In this document: one piece after another, positions 1 to 11,112 of the stretch | Layout of the letters: each line of letters begins with the position of its first letter | Numbering within the stretch: the stretch's first letter is position 1 | Source of the DNA: Conchocele bisecta | Taxonomy: Eukaryota; Mollusca; Bivalvia; Lucinida; Thyasiridae | Assembly: GCA_029237695.1 (NCBI GenBank) | Contig: CM055271.1 | Location: 78,999,488 to 79,063,487 of the forward strand | Reading direction: 5' to 3' | Length of the DNA: 64,000 nucleotides | Translations under genes and position numbers: made by a program | Notes under the pieces: model-generated | Told to the model about the DNA's origin: nothing | Database searches by the model: none | What the model saw: the letters and a program-made list of their open reading frames with translations, nothing else

Positions 1-36
1 CTTTACATTGAGTTTATGGGAAGCAATACGAAATCA

Positions 37-256
37 GGGGGCCGTTTCACCAAACTTCGTACGACTAAAATGTTCGTAACTGCAAACTTAGGATCGTCTG
101 GAAATTTCAATTGATTGGTTTGCATGTATTGACCATAGCCTGCATATGCTCAATAAATGTAAATCCAATAATTGTTTACAAGAAAAGACTATCATAATTT
201 TGCACTTACGAACATTTTAGTCGCACGACGTTTAGTGAAACGCCCCCCTGGGCTCA
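37..256. repeat. Family E MITE copy
   Basis: Terminal inverted repeats: GGCCGTTTCACCAAACTTCG at the left, and its complement (AGTCGCACGACGTTTAGTGAAACG) at the right. An inner palindrome contains TGCTCAATAAATGTAAATCC. It ends just before exon 1. Confidence 0.8.
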
Positions 257-278
257 ATGAATTTATATTAATTTTCAG

Positions 279-446
279 GAATGGCTGGCAAACTTCTCAT
301 TTCATTTTCCCTGTACACCAATCTTGGAAAGATCCTCAACACAAGACAACCATCGGGGACGCTGGGGGCCGTGCACGGGATACGCTTCATCAGCATGACC
401 TGGGTGATTCTGGGTCATACCTTCTCCAGCGGATTGGCAGTCTACG
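279..446 (+). CDS. NRF-6-like acyltransferase, exon 1 of those visible (catalytic His motif)
   Basis: First visible exon of a nose-resistant-to-fluoxetine (NRF-6) type protein, a multi-pass membrane protein of the acyltransferase-3 family. Members are thought to move acyl groups or lipids across membranes; the substrate here is unknown. The exon starts after TTTTCAG, carries two leading bases and ends one base into a codon before GTAAGA. It encodes SLYTNLGKILNT followed by AVHGIRFISMTWVILGH. The His-Gly-x-Arg-Phe stretch is the conserved start of the acyltransferase domain and includes the histidine regarded as catalytic in that family. The preceding NRF-domain exons are outside the window. 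A family E MITE ends about 23 bases before the acceptor. Family identity is recalled knowledge; the splice sites and frame are seen directly. Confidence 0.88.
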
Positions 447-460
447 GTAAGACATATATA

Positions 461-700
461 CAGTGATTGGAGAATTGGGGCTTATGGGATTTGTGACCAG
501 TGTATCTCTCGATCAAATATCACACTCGTGCAACCTGATAGCGGTCTATATTGCTTGTTAGAAGTATGACTGTTGTTTCATGTATTGAATGGCGAACAGT
601 GTAGATCCTGATCAGACTGTGCGGATGCACAGGCGGATCTGGATATACACTGGTCGCAAAACCAATAAAACCTATTTCTCCAGTCACAGCACAGCTCAGG
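461..700. repeat. Family J repeat (GTAGATCC..GATCAGACTG)
   Basis: Bounded by GTGATTGGAGAATTGGGGCT and CCTATTTCTCCAGTCACAGC, with a central GTAGATCCTGATCAGACTG and GGATCTGGATATACACTGGT. The same arrangement recurs at least eight times in the window. Confidence 0.7.
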
Positions 701-802
701 CTCACACGCTACTTGATTTCACGCACAATATTCATGTACTTTGTAATATGTTTTTATTACAAAATTGGCAAGATTAGCGCAGCTCATTATGAGTTCTCCT
801 AC

Positions 803-1165
803 AAGGTGCATGATCACGTGGTTACAACAACAACAACAATGGCGGAAAGTGTTGAAAGCGCGCTCATTCCGAAGTAAGTATTATTTGATATTTTCCTTAA
901 CGGGCAACTGATTTTGATGAAATATAGCGCAGCAAACGCGTCTTCATGAGCTGCATTTTGTGGTCCCGGGAGTTCGGCACATACTTCGCTAAAACGACAG
1001 AAGTTTGGGCCAAGGTACCGAGACCACCAAGACGCTTTTGATGCGCCATATTTCATCAAACTCCGTCACATAATAAGAACAGTGAATACGTACTTTGAAT
1101 CGGAGGGCTTCTGGAAGTTTCAGTACTTGTTGTTGTTGTTGTAACCACGAGCATACACCTTGTCC
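803..1165. repeat. Family F MITE copy
   Basis: Begins CAAGGTGCATGATCACGTGG plus TTACAACAACAACAAC and ends in the inverse (TTGTTGTTGTTGTAACCACG). Interior matches 19020-19410 and 42994-43398. The complementary ends would form a long hairpin. Confidence 0.8.
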
Positions 1166-1871
1166 TAGACGCGCTAAGTTAGCGGAGTAAATTACAAGAG
1201 TTACCGTTCGCAACTAGAAGTTGGTCATCGAACGTTAACTCTTGCAATTTAGTCCTGTACGGGAGTAGATTGCAAGAGTTACCGTTCGCAACTACTGTAA
1301 CCAACATCGTGCTCATTTGGAGGGTTAGTATAGCGCTCTTTGCGGGGGATCTAAGAGACCCCGTGACTCACATGTCACATGACATATACGCGGGTCACAT
1401 TGTAGTTGTAAAATGCAGCGTGGAATCTAGTTCTGAGTACATGTACCTAACTCGAATTACATTACAATACATTTCATTACCTAGGCGTAATGGTGGATTA
1501 GTTTTTCCAAATATGCGCATGAAGCGTTCTTTGTTTACTTTCTACTTCGTTGAGAGTGACCTAATTAATACTTTTGCTAATACACCCTTCTTTAAGTGGG
1601 TTTATGATACTACTTATGTCTCATATTGAATTTTCTCTAAATAACAACATAGCGAAGTATGAACGGCAACGCCTTACAAATTGGTGCTATATAAGCGTGC
1701 AAAATGTAAACGTTATTCCGCAAATGTATACTAATGACTGGTGTAGCGATATATTGCAACCTAGTGCTTATAAAGCGGAAGACGTGTAGCTACGACGTGC
1801 CATCAATTGTGTGACGGGATACGTAGAATAGACTAGTAAGTTAGTGCCGTTATAAATGGGAAACATAACTG
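1166..1871. other. Intron 1 sequence with no recognised gene
   Basis: Open frames of 60-120 codons occur at 1270-1789, but they have no recognisable domain. A short direct repeat (AGTTACCGTTCGCAACTA) occurs at about 1198 and 1277. Nothing else supported. Confidence 0.5.
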
Positions 1872-2173
1872 TAGCCTATTTCATCAAACTTGCAAAGTAT
1901 GCTTATCTAGCAAAGTATACTTTGAGGGAGAAATTTTCAATTTTAGAATAAATTTATTATTTTTTATTATACTGAATTTATTACATTATCACAGCCATTT
2001 TGGCTGTGATAATGTAATAAATTCAGTATAATAATTCTGCATTTTAATCATCAAATACTATGCAGTCGTTAGTTCTATATGAAATAATGTATTTCAGGAA
2101 AAATAAATGATTTCTCCCTCAAAGTATACTTTGCTAGAAAAGTATACTTTGCAATTTTGATGAAATCGGCTAC
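1872..2173. repeat. Family B MITE copy
   Basis: Ends GTAGCCTATTTCATCAAACT and TTTTGATGAAATCGGCTAC. Subterminal AAAGTATACTT pairs; central perfect palindrome around CACAGCCATTTTGGCTGTG. Confidence 0.85.
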
Positions 2174-2245
2174 TGGCTCGGCACGGAAACAGGATGGGCT
2201 CGGTAAGCCTCCATCATCCCGTTTCCTATGCCTTGTCAGATATGT

Positions 2246-2520
2246 ACGGAGCCCCGCAGGGGACGTAGAAGTCTATTTATTTTATTAACAATTAGTTCCC
2301 ACGGGAACAAATTATAAATCGTGGGAACGAATTGTTATATTGTGGGAACAAATTGTTAATTCGAGGGAACGAATTGTTAAATTGAGGGAACGAATTGTCA
2401 TTTCGTGGGAACGAATAACGAATTGTTAAATTGAGGGAACGAATTGTCCTTTCGTGGGAACGAAAAACGAATTGTTAAATTGAGGGAACGAATTGTTAAT
2501 TCGTGGGAACTAATTGTGAT
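2246..2520. repeat. Family D array (GAACGAATTGTTAA units)
   Basis: Starts with GGAGCCCCGCAGGGGACGTA, followed by about ten GGGAACGAATTGTTAA-type units of 20-36 bp. Confidence 0.75.
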
Positions 2521-2800
2521 TATCCCGTCAACACAGTGCGTATGTGCCGTGAAACATTATTAATATCCAGTCAATACTATTTTTGCATTTTACAGCCATT
2601 TGTAGGTGTTGACGGGATAAATAGAATAGTAGGTTAGTGCCGTGAATGGGAAAAAAATATCTGGCGCGGCACGGAAACGGGATGTGCTCGGCAGAGCCTC
2701 GCTCATCCCGTTTCCTGAGCCTTGCCAGATAGTTTCCCCATTCACGGCACTAACCTACTATTCTCTATTTCTACGTCCCTTGCGGGGCTCCGTACGTTTC
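2521..2800. repeat. Family C composite
   Basis: A 100-bp element with ends TTATCCCGTCAACAC / GTGTTGACGGGATAA is followed directly by a 145-bp foldback with arms ATAGTAGGTTAGTGCCGTGA and loop GGGATGTGCTCGGC. Confidence 0.8.
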
Positions 2801-2867
2801 CTATCCACATTTACGGCACTACCGTAATATTCTCTATACATGTCGCTGACACACACGCCGAATGTGA

Positions 2868-3000
2868 ACGTGAGTGGAGAATTGGGGCTTATGGGATTTG
2901 TGATCAGCGACGAGTGCTTCAATGATGGAATGGTGAACAGTGCAGACACTGGGGCTACACTGGTCGCATAACCCATAAGCCCCATTTCTCCAGTCACAGC
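2868..3000. repeat. Family J repeat
   Basis: GTGGAGAATTGGGGCTTATG at the left and GCCCCATTTCTCCAGTCACA at the right. Confidence 0.65.
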
Positions 3001-3202
3001 CGATATGACTTGAACAATCACGAGTTCCAAGTAACTTCCTTTACCAGTACTTCCGGTGCATGTCTGCCTTATACTTCGTGGAGTTTGTCGATCTGACGTG
3101 ATATTGGCGAATTGTTCAGCGATTAAAAACAACGAGAATCAAAGCAACTTCACGTCTTTGGAACGCCACATCTACATAAACTCATAATTAGAGTTAGCAT
3201 TA

Positions 3203-3738
3203 TAGGAATGAATGGCCTTTTTGTGGAATTTATCGGGGTATAAACTTGGAAAAACCGCTTTCGCAATTGGCGATAAAAATAAACAATTGGCATAAAAAAA
3301 TACAATTTTCGAAGTATTTTTTTCGAAAATTGTAATTTTGTATCGCCAATTGTTTATTTTTATCCTATTGGCTAATATAGGAATTAATGGCCTTTTTGTT
3401 GAATTTATCGGGGTATAAACTTGGAAAAGTCGCGGGAATACTGGACGAAGGCCGGAAGGCCTCGTCCAGTATTCTCGCGACTTTTCCAAGTTCATATCCC
3501 CGATAAATTCAACAAAAAGGCCATTCATTCCTTATAATTCCAACATTTGAAATAAATTTATCAAGAAAATGTCTTTATTTTCCGTTTTCTTAAGAATTAT
3601 TTAACTGCGCCTCACGGTTACGGAAAGTAGTTCGGCGTGGGAGTTTATTGGGATATACATTTTGGACAGAGACTCGCTACGGGTCAATCAAATGTTAGGG
3701 AATTGTGTAAATATGTTTGTGCTGGAATTATTAAATAT
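3203..3738. repeat. Two overlapping foldbacks: A-like with different core, then family A
   Basis: Both start ATAGGAATGAATGGCCTTTT or a variant. The first copy's hairpin core is replaced by GCAATTGGCGATAAAAATAA / inverse. The second has the usual GACGAAGGCCGGAAGGCCTC core and the tail ending TGTGCTGGAATTATTA. Confidence 0.75.
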
Positions 3739-4060
3739 TTAGAACTACATGTAGCTCAAAATCATTTGAAGAGATCTCTAAATCATTTGGAGCTAGCTCT
3801 AAATATTTAATGCTAGCTCTAATTATTCAGAGCTAGCAATATTTCATTTGAGTTTATGGAACGCCAAATCTACATAAACTCAAATAATTAATGCTGGCTG
3901 TAAATAATTAAAGCTAGCATTAAATATTTAGAGGTAGCTCCAAATCAGTTGAAGAGCTGTCTAAATCATTTGGAGCTAGCTCTTAACAGTTAATGCTAAC
4001 TATAATTATGTAATGCTAGCAGTAATTATTTGAGTTCATGTAGATTTGGCGTTCCATACG
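3738..4060. repeat. AGCTAGC-rich degenerate repeat
   Basis: Irregular tandem of AAATCATTTGGAGCTAGCTC variants, flanked by inverted GGAACGCCAAATCTACATAA segments. Confidence 0.6.
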
Positions 4061-4134
4061 TGGTTTTAATGGAACATACTAAGTCTGCTGATTTTCCCAC
4101 ATGTGGTTTATAAGACTGGTATACTGTATGTTGG

Positions 4135-4275
4135 GCGCCAAATGTCACAGGGTGAGAAAGATGCATATCCTACCCGAGGCTCGAACCGGGGTCCTCTGGA
4201 TTACCGTACCATCGGTCTAACCGACTGAGCTAGCCGGGCACGAATACACATTTTCTCCCTATAGTGAGTTACGTA
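4135..4275 (-). repeat. tRNA-derived SINE copy
   Basis: The minus strand shows a box A (TAGCTCAGTCGGTTAGACC) and box B (GGTTCGAGCC) at tRNA spacing. The acceptor-stem 3' half is missing and the flank (TGTCACAGGGTGAGAAAG) is shared between copies, so this is a SINE rather than a tRNA gene. Confidence 0.75.
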
Positions 4276-4394
4276 CCGTGACATACTTCCCCGCCAAATT
4301 GGAATTCGTCCCCGAATTCTATATTTAATTCGTCTCTGAATTCCATATATTTGGTACATTTTGGGTAGTATATATATCAGTCACGGTCCCTCGT

Positions 4395-4545
4395 TGGTCG
4401 CCAAATGTCACAGGGTAAGAAAAATGTGCTCCGGCCCGGGGCTCGAACCCGGGACCTCTGGTTTACCGTACCATCGCTCTAACCGACTGAGCTAGCCGGG
4501 CACGAATACACACTTCCTCCCCTCAGTGAGTTACATACCGCGACA
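4395..4545 (-). repeat. tRNA-derived SINE copy
   Basis: Same family and orientation as the preceding copy: box A TAGCTCAGTCGGTTAGAGC, box B GGTTCGAGCCCC, flank TGTCACAGGGTAAGAAAA. Confidence 0.75.
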
Positions 4546-4826
4546 TATATATATGTATAATATACAGCACTGTGTGCATTCGTTGTTGCATGACTATTTA
4601 CATTGCCCAATGCACTGTTTATGTCATGTGCATTTCGCAGAAATTGCACATACGTTGCAATACACGCATTACACCCACGTGATGTCATACGACATGTTGA
4701 ATGGTGGAAGTGTCATTTACCATGAATAGCGACAGAATGGCATAAGACAATCTTATTCTTAATTTTAAGGCCATAACTATCAGAAAACATCGTAATTACA
4801 ATTCATAAAACCATAGTTTGTTGTAT

Positions 4827-4945
4827 ATACAGTAGAACCTCGCTAAACCGGACACCCTGTGAGGTCCTACAGTGGAACCTCGCTAAACCGAACACCCTGG
4901 GATGTCCCCAGGGTGTCCGGTTTAGCGAGGTTTCACTGTAAATCA
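4827..4945. repeat. Family G foldback
   Basis: CAGTGGAACCTCGCTAAACC inverted against GGTTTAGCGAGGTTTCACTG. Confidence 0.8.
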
Positions 4946-5096
4946 GGGAAACCTGATTATTGCGAGCCATAGTCGTGTGCTATGCGATCACGAACAGGCA
5001 TTATCACCTAAGATAAATGACCCAGAAACCTATCATAATTATGATCACATATGATTATTGTTGTCCTGTTCAGTGAGGTTTCACTGTACAGTGGTA

Positions 5097-7422
5097 TACA
5101 GTAGAGTCGGCGTGTAAGTGTATCGTTTCCACGCACGCGTATCGTGTGCGTCCCGTGTTCGTCTCGTGCCGTTTTTTTAATGAGGACACGAAGTTCGTTT
5201 CGTTTTACCAATTTGCATATCGTGTTAGTGTGAATCGTGCCGTGTAACACGATACGAATTAGAAGATAGGTGCCGTGTTACACGGCATTCGTGTCGTGCC
5301 ACACGGGGCGATTTGGATTAACCAATGAGATTGTCAGAATCGTGCGGTTAAAATATACCGATGCACCGGTTCATTTCACATGTAAACATCCGGTTTTCAT
5401 TTCTGCCACGATTTTCATGAAGTTCTTTCAAAATGAATACATTTTCAGTTTTACGATACAGAATCAATTTCAAGCGGAGGATTGTGAATTATCACAATCC
5501 ATCTTATATATTTGTGTTCAATAAAGTAATTCATCAGTAATTCAGCATTGTAATCCGCACCACCGCCGGACACACACAAAATATTCCACACACACACGGC
5601 CATCTCAATTTGGCGTCCGCAAAGTTCCGGTCTATATCCACCAAAGTGGGAACAATTTATATCCCCCTCCACAAACACCCTCCCCAGATGTTGTCTCTGA
5701 TTACACTACATCCCCGACCCCCACTAACCAGAAGTGTCTGTATGTAACACAGGGCGACTTACATGACTCGAGTTACCGACAGACTGGTACCTGGACATAA
5801 CGGACCAGATTTCTGACTAGTCATGTTTCGATGGCCGACTGATCAGGTGACGACGGATACCGACACAAATATTTATATTCCGTCGAAATAGATAACTGTA
5901 AGAAATAATTGTATCCGGTCGAAACAGATAACTGTAAGAAATAATTGTATCCGGTCGAACATTTTAACGATAAATCCTCGTTGTGACCAAGGTCAGATAC
6001 ATTATCCAAATAATTATATTCTGTCAAAACAGATAACCGTAAGAAATAATTGTATCCGGTCTAACATTCTAACAATAATTCCTTGTTGTCACCAAGGTCA
6101 GATAAATTATCAAAATAATTATATTCCGTCAAAACAGATAACCGTACAAAATAATTGTATCCGGTCTAACATTCTAACAATAATTCATTGTTGTGACCAA
6201 GGTCAGATAAATTATATAAATAATTATATTCGGTCGAAACAGATAACCGTAAGAAATAATTGTATCCGGTCGAACATTCTAACGATAAATGCTTGTTGTG
6301 ACCAAGGTCAGATAAATTATCCCTGGTTCGATTCCGGGCCGGTATGCATCTTTCTCACTCTGTGAGACAGGTAAACCGTTTTGTTTGTTAAGCAATAGCC
6401 ATCACCGGTATTTGATTCAGACCAATAGAAGTCAGCACGACAACAGAGCAGAAAGTTTGCTGTAATACTAATAATTATGAAATAAATTGTATCAATATCA
6501 TTCATTCAATCATAATAGATTTGGAAAATTAAATAATGCTTTTCTTTGAAAATTAATATCAATATTTTCACCTTCTTATTATATTATGAATGATTAAATT
6601 GCAATCACAGGCTCCTTGCAGCTTGAAATTGAAAGATATACGAGTTGAAACTGATCTCAGAAAGTGTCATGTCGACTATAGGATCGCGTCGAAATAACGT
6701 TAACGGAATAGGAACACTTAATTTGATACCGACGTAAACGGAAACAAAACGTTAACTTGGTGCTTAGTTTTGTAATATTATACCGTAGACCACACATATT
6801 AATTCGATTTTATATCAAAATAAGTATGAGTATGCTGGTATATATTTGTTCTTGATGTCTGGAACGTGGAACATTGTCAGTGACGACATTTTTTTGTCCG
6901 AGAAATTGTGAAGCTTCAACATGCTCAAAGTCACGACTGCGTTTCTCGCGCAATAACCCGCTAGAATTTATTTGCGCACCATAATTTGTGAAGAATAAAA
7001 CAGATAATCAATACAGTTGACCATGGAGTCAGTTTCAATTAAATATGGGATACAATATAATGCATTGTGACAAATTTGGATTTGAACGCGGATACGTTTT
7101 TGCCGTTGTTGTATTTATTGACACCGGATGAATTTGTGCGTGTAATTCACACGACTACCCTCACACGACACTACTATCGTGTAGAGTCACACCAATGCCG
7201 TGTAACACCATACTACTGTGGTGTAACACCACACGACACGACATTAGTGTAGTGTAACACGACACGAGTGTGGTGTAACACGACACCGTCGTATTTGATT
7301 GGTCAAGGCAATCGTGCGTCCAAATTCTTGCATATCGTGTGATATTTGGTGTCGCGTGCGTGCCGTGTGGAGACGGTGTCGTGTTCGTTCGTGTGTGCAC
7401 TTACACGCCGACTCTACTGTAC
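5097..7422. mobile_element. Candidate non-autonomous TIR element with CGTGT-rich ends
   Basis: The ends carry a near-perfect 24-bp inverted repeat (TACAGTAGAGTCGGCGTGTA at left; complement at 7398-7422). Both subterminal regions (5120-5310 and 7140-7390) are dense in short GTGTAACACGACACG-type words in opposite orientation. The interior holds a 115-bp tandem repeat, a SINE-like fragment near 6315-6355 and AT-rich sequence. No transposase frame is visible. This 2.3-kb structure is what I would expect of a non-autonomous DNA transposon; its superfamily is unknown and no target-site duplication was established. Confidence 0.55.
5870..6320. repeat. About 115-bp tandem repeat, four copies
   Basis: Repeats of AAACAGATAACCGTAAGAAA / TAATTGTATCCGGTCGAACA / TTGTTGTGACCAAGGTCAGA, with the first copy partly rearranged. 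Confidence 0.8.
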
Positions 7423-8548
7423 ACAACAGTTGTAGCCTGGTGCAGATTTGAAGAAAATTGACACCCTCAGGCATTTTGGGGTAGGTTTGATCAGACAAAC
7501 TTTTCTAAAGGATTTGAGCATGCTGAATCCAAAGCTGGCGGATTTTTTGCCTACCTTGATTGTTTGGTGCCGAAAATGGTGAAAAACAAAATGGCCGCCA
7601 TATAAATCTTAAAATTGTCATAACTTCTAGATGGATGATGCTATCTTAAAGATCTTGGTGTCTAATGCCATGTTTTGAAGGTCTACGGAGCGGCTTAACA
7701 CATAAAAAGTTAGCTAATTGTAATATATAGGTGAGAAATGGATGTAATTCATCAATTTCTTTCGAAAATAACCATGGAAATGGTTTGAAAATGGTATACT
7801 TTTGTCAAAACCATTGATTTATTATTATGAAAAGGAAAATATATAATTAGGCATTGGACACTGTCTCATGAATAAGGAATTAATGCATGTATGATTGATT
7901 GATTTATTGATTATTGTTGTTTAACGGCCTTTCAACAGCTATGGTCATTTTAGGTCAGGTCAATGGGGTGGAATCCCATATGTCACCTGTTGTGTTGGGG
8001 GGGGGGAATCCGAAAATCAGAGCTGAGTGTTTACATCGAGATACACATACCCAGCCCTGAAATTAGAATATCGTGACCTGGTGCCAGGTCCTAACCAGAC
8101 CAGAGTCACTTAGCCCCTCCCCTAAGAGTAATATAGTAGTACTAATCCTACTACTCTTATAATGGAGGTATAACCAGATTCAACTCTCAAGTAACAGAAG
8201 CCAAAAATGTACCTGAGGGTCAAACCAGGTATGTTGGGATTCCGGAAAGGATGAATCCCGCCGTTAATGTTACCTATCGCATGCTCCCAACCAACCGCCC
8301 CTCATACATGACCTACATAAGTGAAATATGGTTATGTACGTACCACGACATGTTGCTATACTAAGTCTGACTGCGTCTATGAGAACCACATTATAGCAAC
8401 ATATCGTCGTGCATGTATATAACGACAGACAGACAGTTGCAAAACATAATGCCCCCTATGTTGTAGTGAATGAGATTACAGATATGATCAAACTAAACCA
8501 TTATGTTCCCATTTACGTCCTATAGCGGATCTCAGATCTGATATATTG

Positions 8549-9860
8549 TCATTCATGCCTGTTCCTACACATTACATCGCTATCGGTACACTTGCATGCT
8601 CCAGTACATGCAAGTTGTCCCTTCCTGCATGTACAATTTCGCGATACACAACCCTTTGCACATCCACACTTCACTATTTCAATACATGCTTCTGGTATTG
8701 GAGTAAGCGACATAAGCTTGGGTGAGAGCTGACCATCGGCTGCCATTGCCCAGCCCGTTATTAGAGGCGATGGTAGAACAGGCCTTGGATTGACTGCTTG
8801 CCTCCATACCATGCTTTGATAATATGCACGCTGAATGTGGAACTTTACTGCATCAGATGTGGGGGGTAATGCCTCTGGTGATTTTGATTTATAAAATAGT
8901 TTTAAACGGGCCTCATCACAGCAACTTGCGTCTGGTTCATTATACAACTTGCAAACACATTGTTCTACAGAGCGAATTGTCTCGTCAGTCAGTTCGTCTT
9001 TCCTATGTCAGTTAGAAGGTGATTGTCTGTGGTAAACACTTTCCATGCAGTACTCTTACCGTGAGCTATATATGAAACAGTATCACAACTTGTTATAGCA
9101 TTAAATGGGAGAAGTGTTTCCAAATCTGGTTCACAAAGTGATAACTTTTGCCTGATATCGTGCACTGGGATATACTTGCGGCGCTTTGCTGTGCCAGCTC
9201 TCATCCATAAGTATCCCGGCAGTTCAGTTTGTGGACATGCACGACTAGTAGAATCAATACATCGGTGTCTCGTGCTGAAACAACTATGTTTTCAGCATCG
9301 ACGTGCGTGCATACAATGCAGACTTATCCTTGTATCAGCCTCTTCATGCGTGGCTTGTAGTTGATCTCTATTCAATCTGAATTTGATGTCTGTACTTCAT
9401 CCTCACTCTGCAATCCACCAGCAACAACGATTGTTTTGTCTGCTGGGGCATTTGCAACTATGTAGTTGGACAGATAACATGCTAGATCTGCCTTGTTCGC
9501 AGGCATGGCTATAAAGTCGGCCCAGTTGTTCGGAACAGGCACTGTCCCGTCTTTAATTACTCTCCTGATTAGCCTAGACTGCTTAGATAGTTTCTTTCCT
9601 TCTCCAGCCTTGATCGAAGTGTCTCTATAGCGATCAAATGTAAAATCAATTCTGCTGTAGGCTCATCCTATGTTTATGACATGCTCCATATATGTATTGG
9701 CAAGTTGATCGAAGTTCCGAACTCCTACAGGCTTTCCAAGTGCAAGAACGAGTGCTTGGCCATCAATGATAAGACACGATGATCCATCAATTGCGATCTC
9801 TGGTGGACATGTTATACCGTTTGTTAGAACGTCGGCCAAAGCAGATTTGTTACCTGTCCT
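8549..9860 (-). pseudogene. Decayed transposon-type gene with C-terminal Tesmin/TSO1-like CXC motif
   Basis: Read on the minus strand, recognisable blocks appear in order but in different frames. Upstream of 9204 there is a WADFIAMPANKADLACYLS segment, then LLPFNAITSCDTVSYIAHGK with STAWKVF, then LPPTSDAVKFHIQRAYYQ with SMVWRQA. The C terminus is Cys-rich (KCGCAKGCVSRNCTCRKGQL followed by ACTGACKC), with spacing like CXC DNA-binding domains. From memory, this block order is common in repetitive uncharacterised proteins of invertebrate genomes. Stops and frame changes show it is not functional here. The product is best described as a transposon-encoded protein of unknown enzymatic class. Confidence 0.6.
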
Positions 9861-9904
9861 GAGACTGCCATCCAGGTTGGCAAGTGACGGTACAGTACTG
9901 GCAT

Positions 9905-10215
9905 CAGCTCATGGTGAAGTATTTATACCCCCCGCAATGAGCTGTGGCGGGTATACTGGAGTCCGTGTGTCTGTGCGTCCGTCCGTCACTAAATTTAACA
10001 TCAGATAAATATTGCTATAACTTCTATTTCCTTCATCTAAAATGCTTAATATTTCACACATGCAGCATTCCAGTAAGGCTCTACTACCATGCTGTGCCAA
10101 ATACACGACCGTCCAACCCCCGCTGTTCCCAAGGTCAAGGTCAAATACTTGGTATCTTTACGAAACTTAACATCAGAGAAATAAGTTATAACTTCTTTTC
10201 GTTGTGTTTATGATA
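9905..10215 (+). repeat. Dispersed repeat with GTCCGT words
   Basis: Begins ATACCCCCCGCAATGAGCTG and continues through GTGCGTCCGTCCGTCAC. Similar GTCCGTCTGTCCGT sequence recurs near 49160. Probably a later insertion. Confidence 0.5.
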
Positions 10216-11012
10216 TTCCTGCGCTTACTTTTTCAGCACCACAACTTGTGGCACACATTACCAGATTGAAGTTATCTACAAACAATAGGGGTAACACACA
10301 ATCATCATAACAGCAACTATGAGGCCGTCAGTTGATGAATATTGGGGGAAATAAGCGAAATTCGAACATTTTCAGCTCAAAATGACCTTGACATTTTCGG
10401 CCCAATATGACTTTGACCTTATTATTGTAGTGCATATAAGTTAATTTTGTAGGCAAATGATATACATATGAAACAGGGATTGCATTGTATTAATTTGAAA
10501 CATTGGTAATGGCTTAAGCATACGTTCATAATGTTAAAATTACATTTTTGTCATAAATTCCCACATTTTGGCTGCCATTTTAAAAATGACCGCCATTTTC
10601 TAAGCGAATTTAATGCGACATTTACTGCACATCATTTTTTATTACAGGAAGTAACTATTACAAGCAATTTACAGCTTGTATGTATGTCATAACAACTTCA
10701 GTAAATGTAAACATAACATATTGGAGAATAACAATGTTTTTTGGCGGCAATTTTGTTTTTGCCATTTCCGGTATGAAACACTCATAATAGACAAAAACAT
10801 TCACCAGGATCGGATTCAGCATACACAAAACCTTTGGAAAACATAGTCTCAAACCTACCCCAAAATGCCTGAGAAACCTTATAGAGCAGCATTTTGTCAG
10901 GATTGGCCCAGGCTGTTGGTCCGTTTAAAGCTTACGAGGAGTGCTTCGGGCTGCTCGCGACTGTAAAAAGACCACATGATTTGCAACCGGACAATGTGTT
11001 TATTACTTTTAG

Positions 11013-11112
11013 AACAACACATCGTGCTATTTATGCCGGAGTTGTACAGGCGACTTACGTTCCAAGCTGTCGGAAACGCAACGTTCTCTGTGGACACTTT
11101 CTTCACCCTCAG
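11013..11112 (+). CDS. NRF-6-like acyltransferase, exon 2
   Basis: The exon is bounded by CTTTTAG and GTAAAT. Two leading bases complete the codon left by exon 1 and two trailing bases pass to exon 3. The in-frame product includes YRRLTFQAVGNATFSVDTFF, a segment highly characteristic of NRF-6 proteins (first loop and second membrane helix of the acyltransferase domain). The other two frames also stay open here, which hides the true frame, so phase continuity with both neighbours decided it. The last exon bases and the donor (CACCCTCAG/GTAAATACCC) resemble the unit of the minisatellite that starts immediately downstream. Confidence 0.88.

Larger units (their letters stand above)
7466..10873. 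mobile_element. Candidate DNA transposon with long degenerate TIRs and a decayed CXC-domain gene
   Basis: The left end, beginning CTCAGGCATTTTGGGGTAGG, matches the inverse of the right end for about 140 bp with moderate identity. Shared landmarks are GGGTAGGTTTGA, ATGCTGAATCC and an AAACAAAAT(G/T)GCCGCC block. The interior contains a minus-strand decayed gene with a Cys-rich CXC-like domain and a later insertion near 9905-10215. The TIR pair brackets the gene closely, which suggests it belongs to the element. I could not assign a superfamily. Confidence 0.5.

Noticed and set aside
4395..4545. tRNA gene
   Set aside because: Box A and box B are present, but the 3' half of the acceptor stem does not pair and flanks are shared with other copies; SINE preferred.
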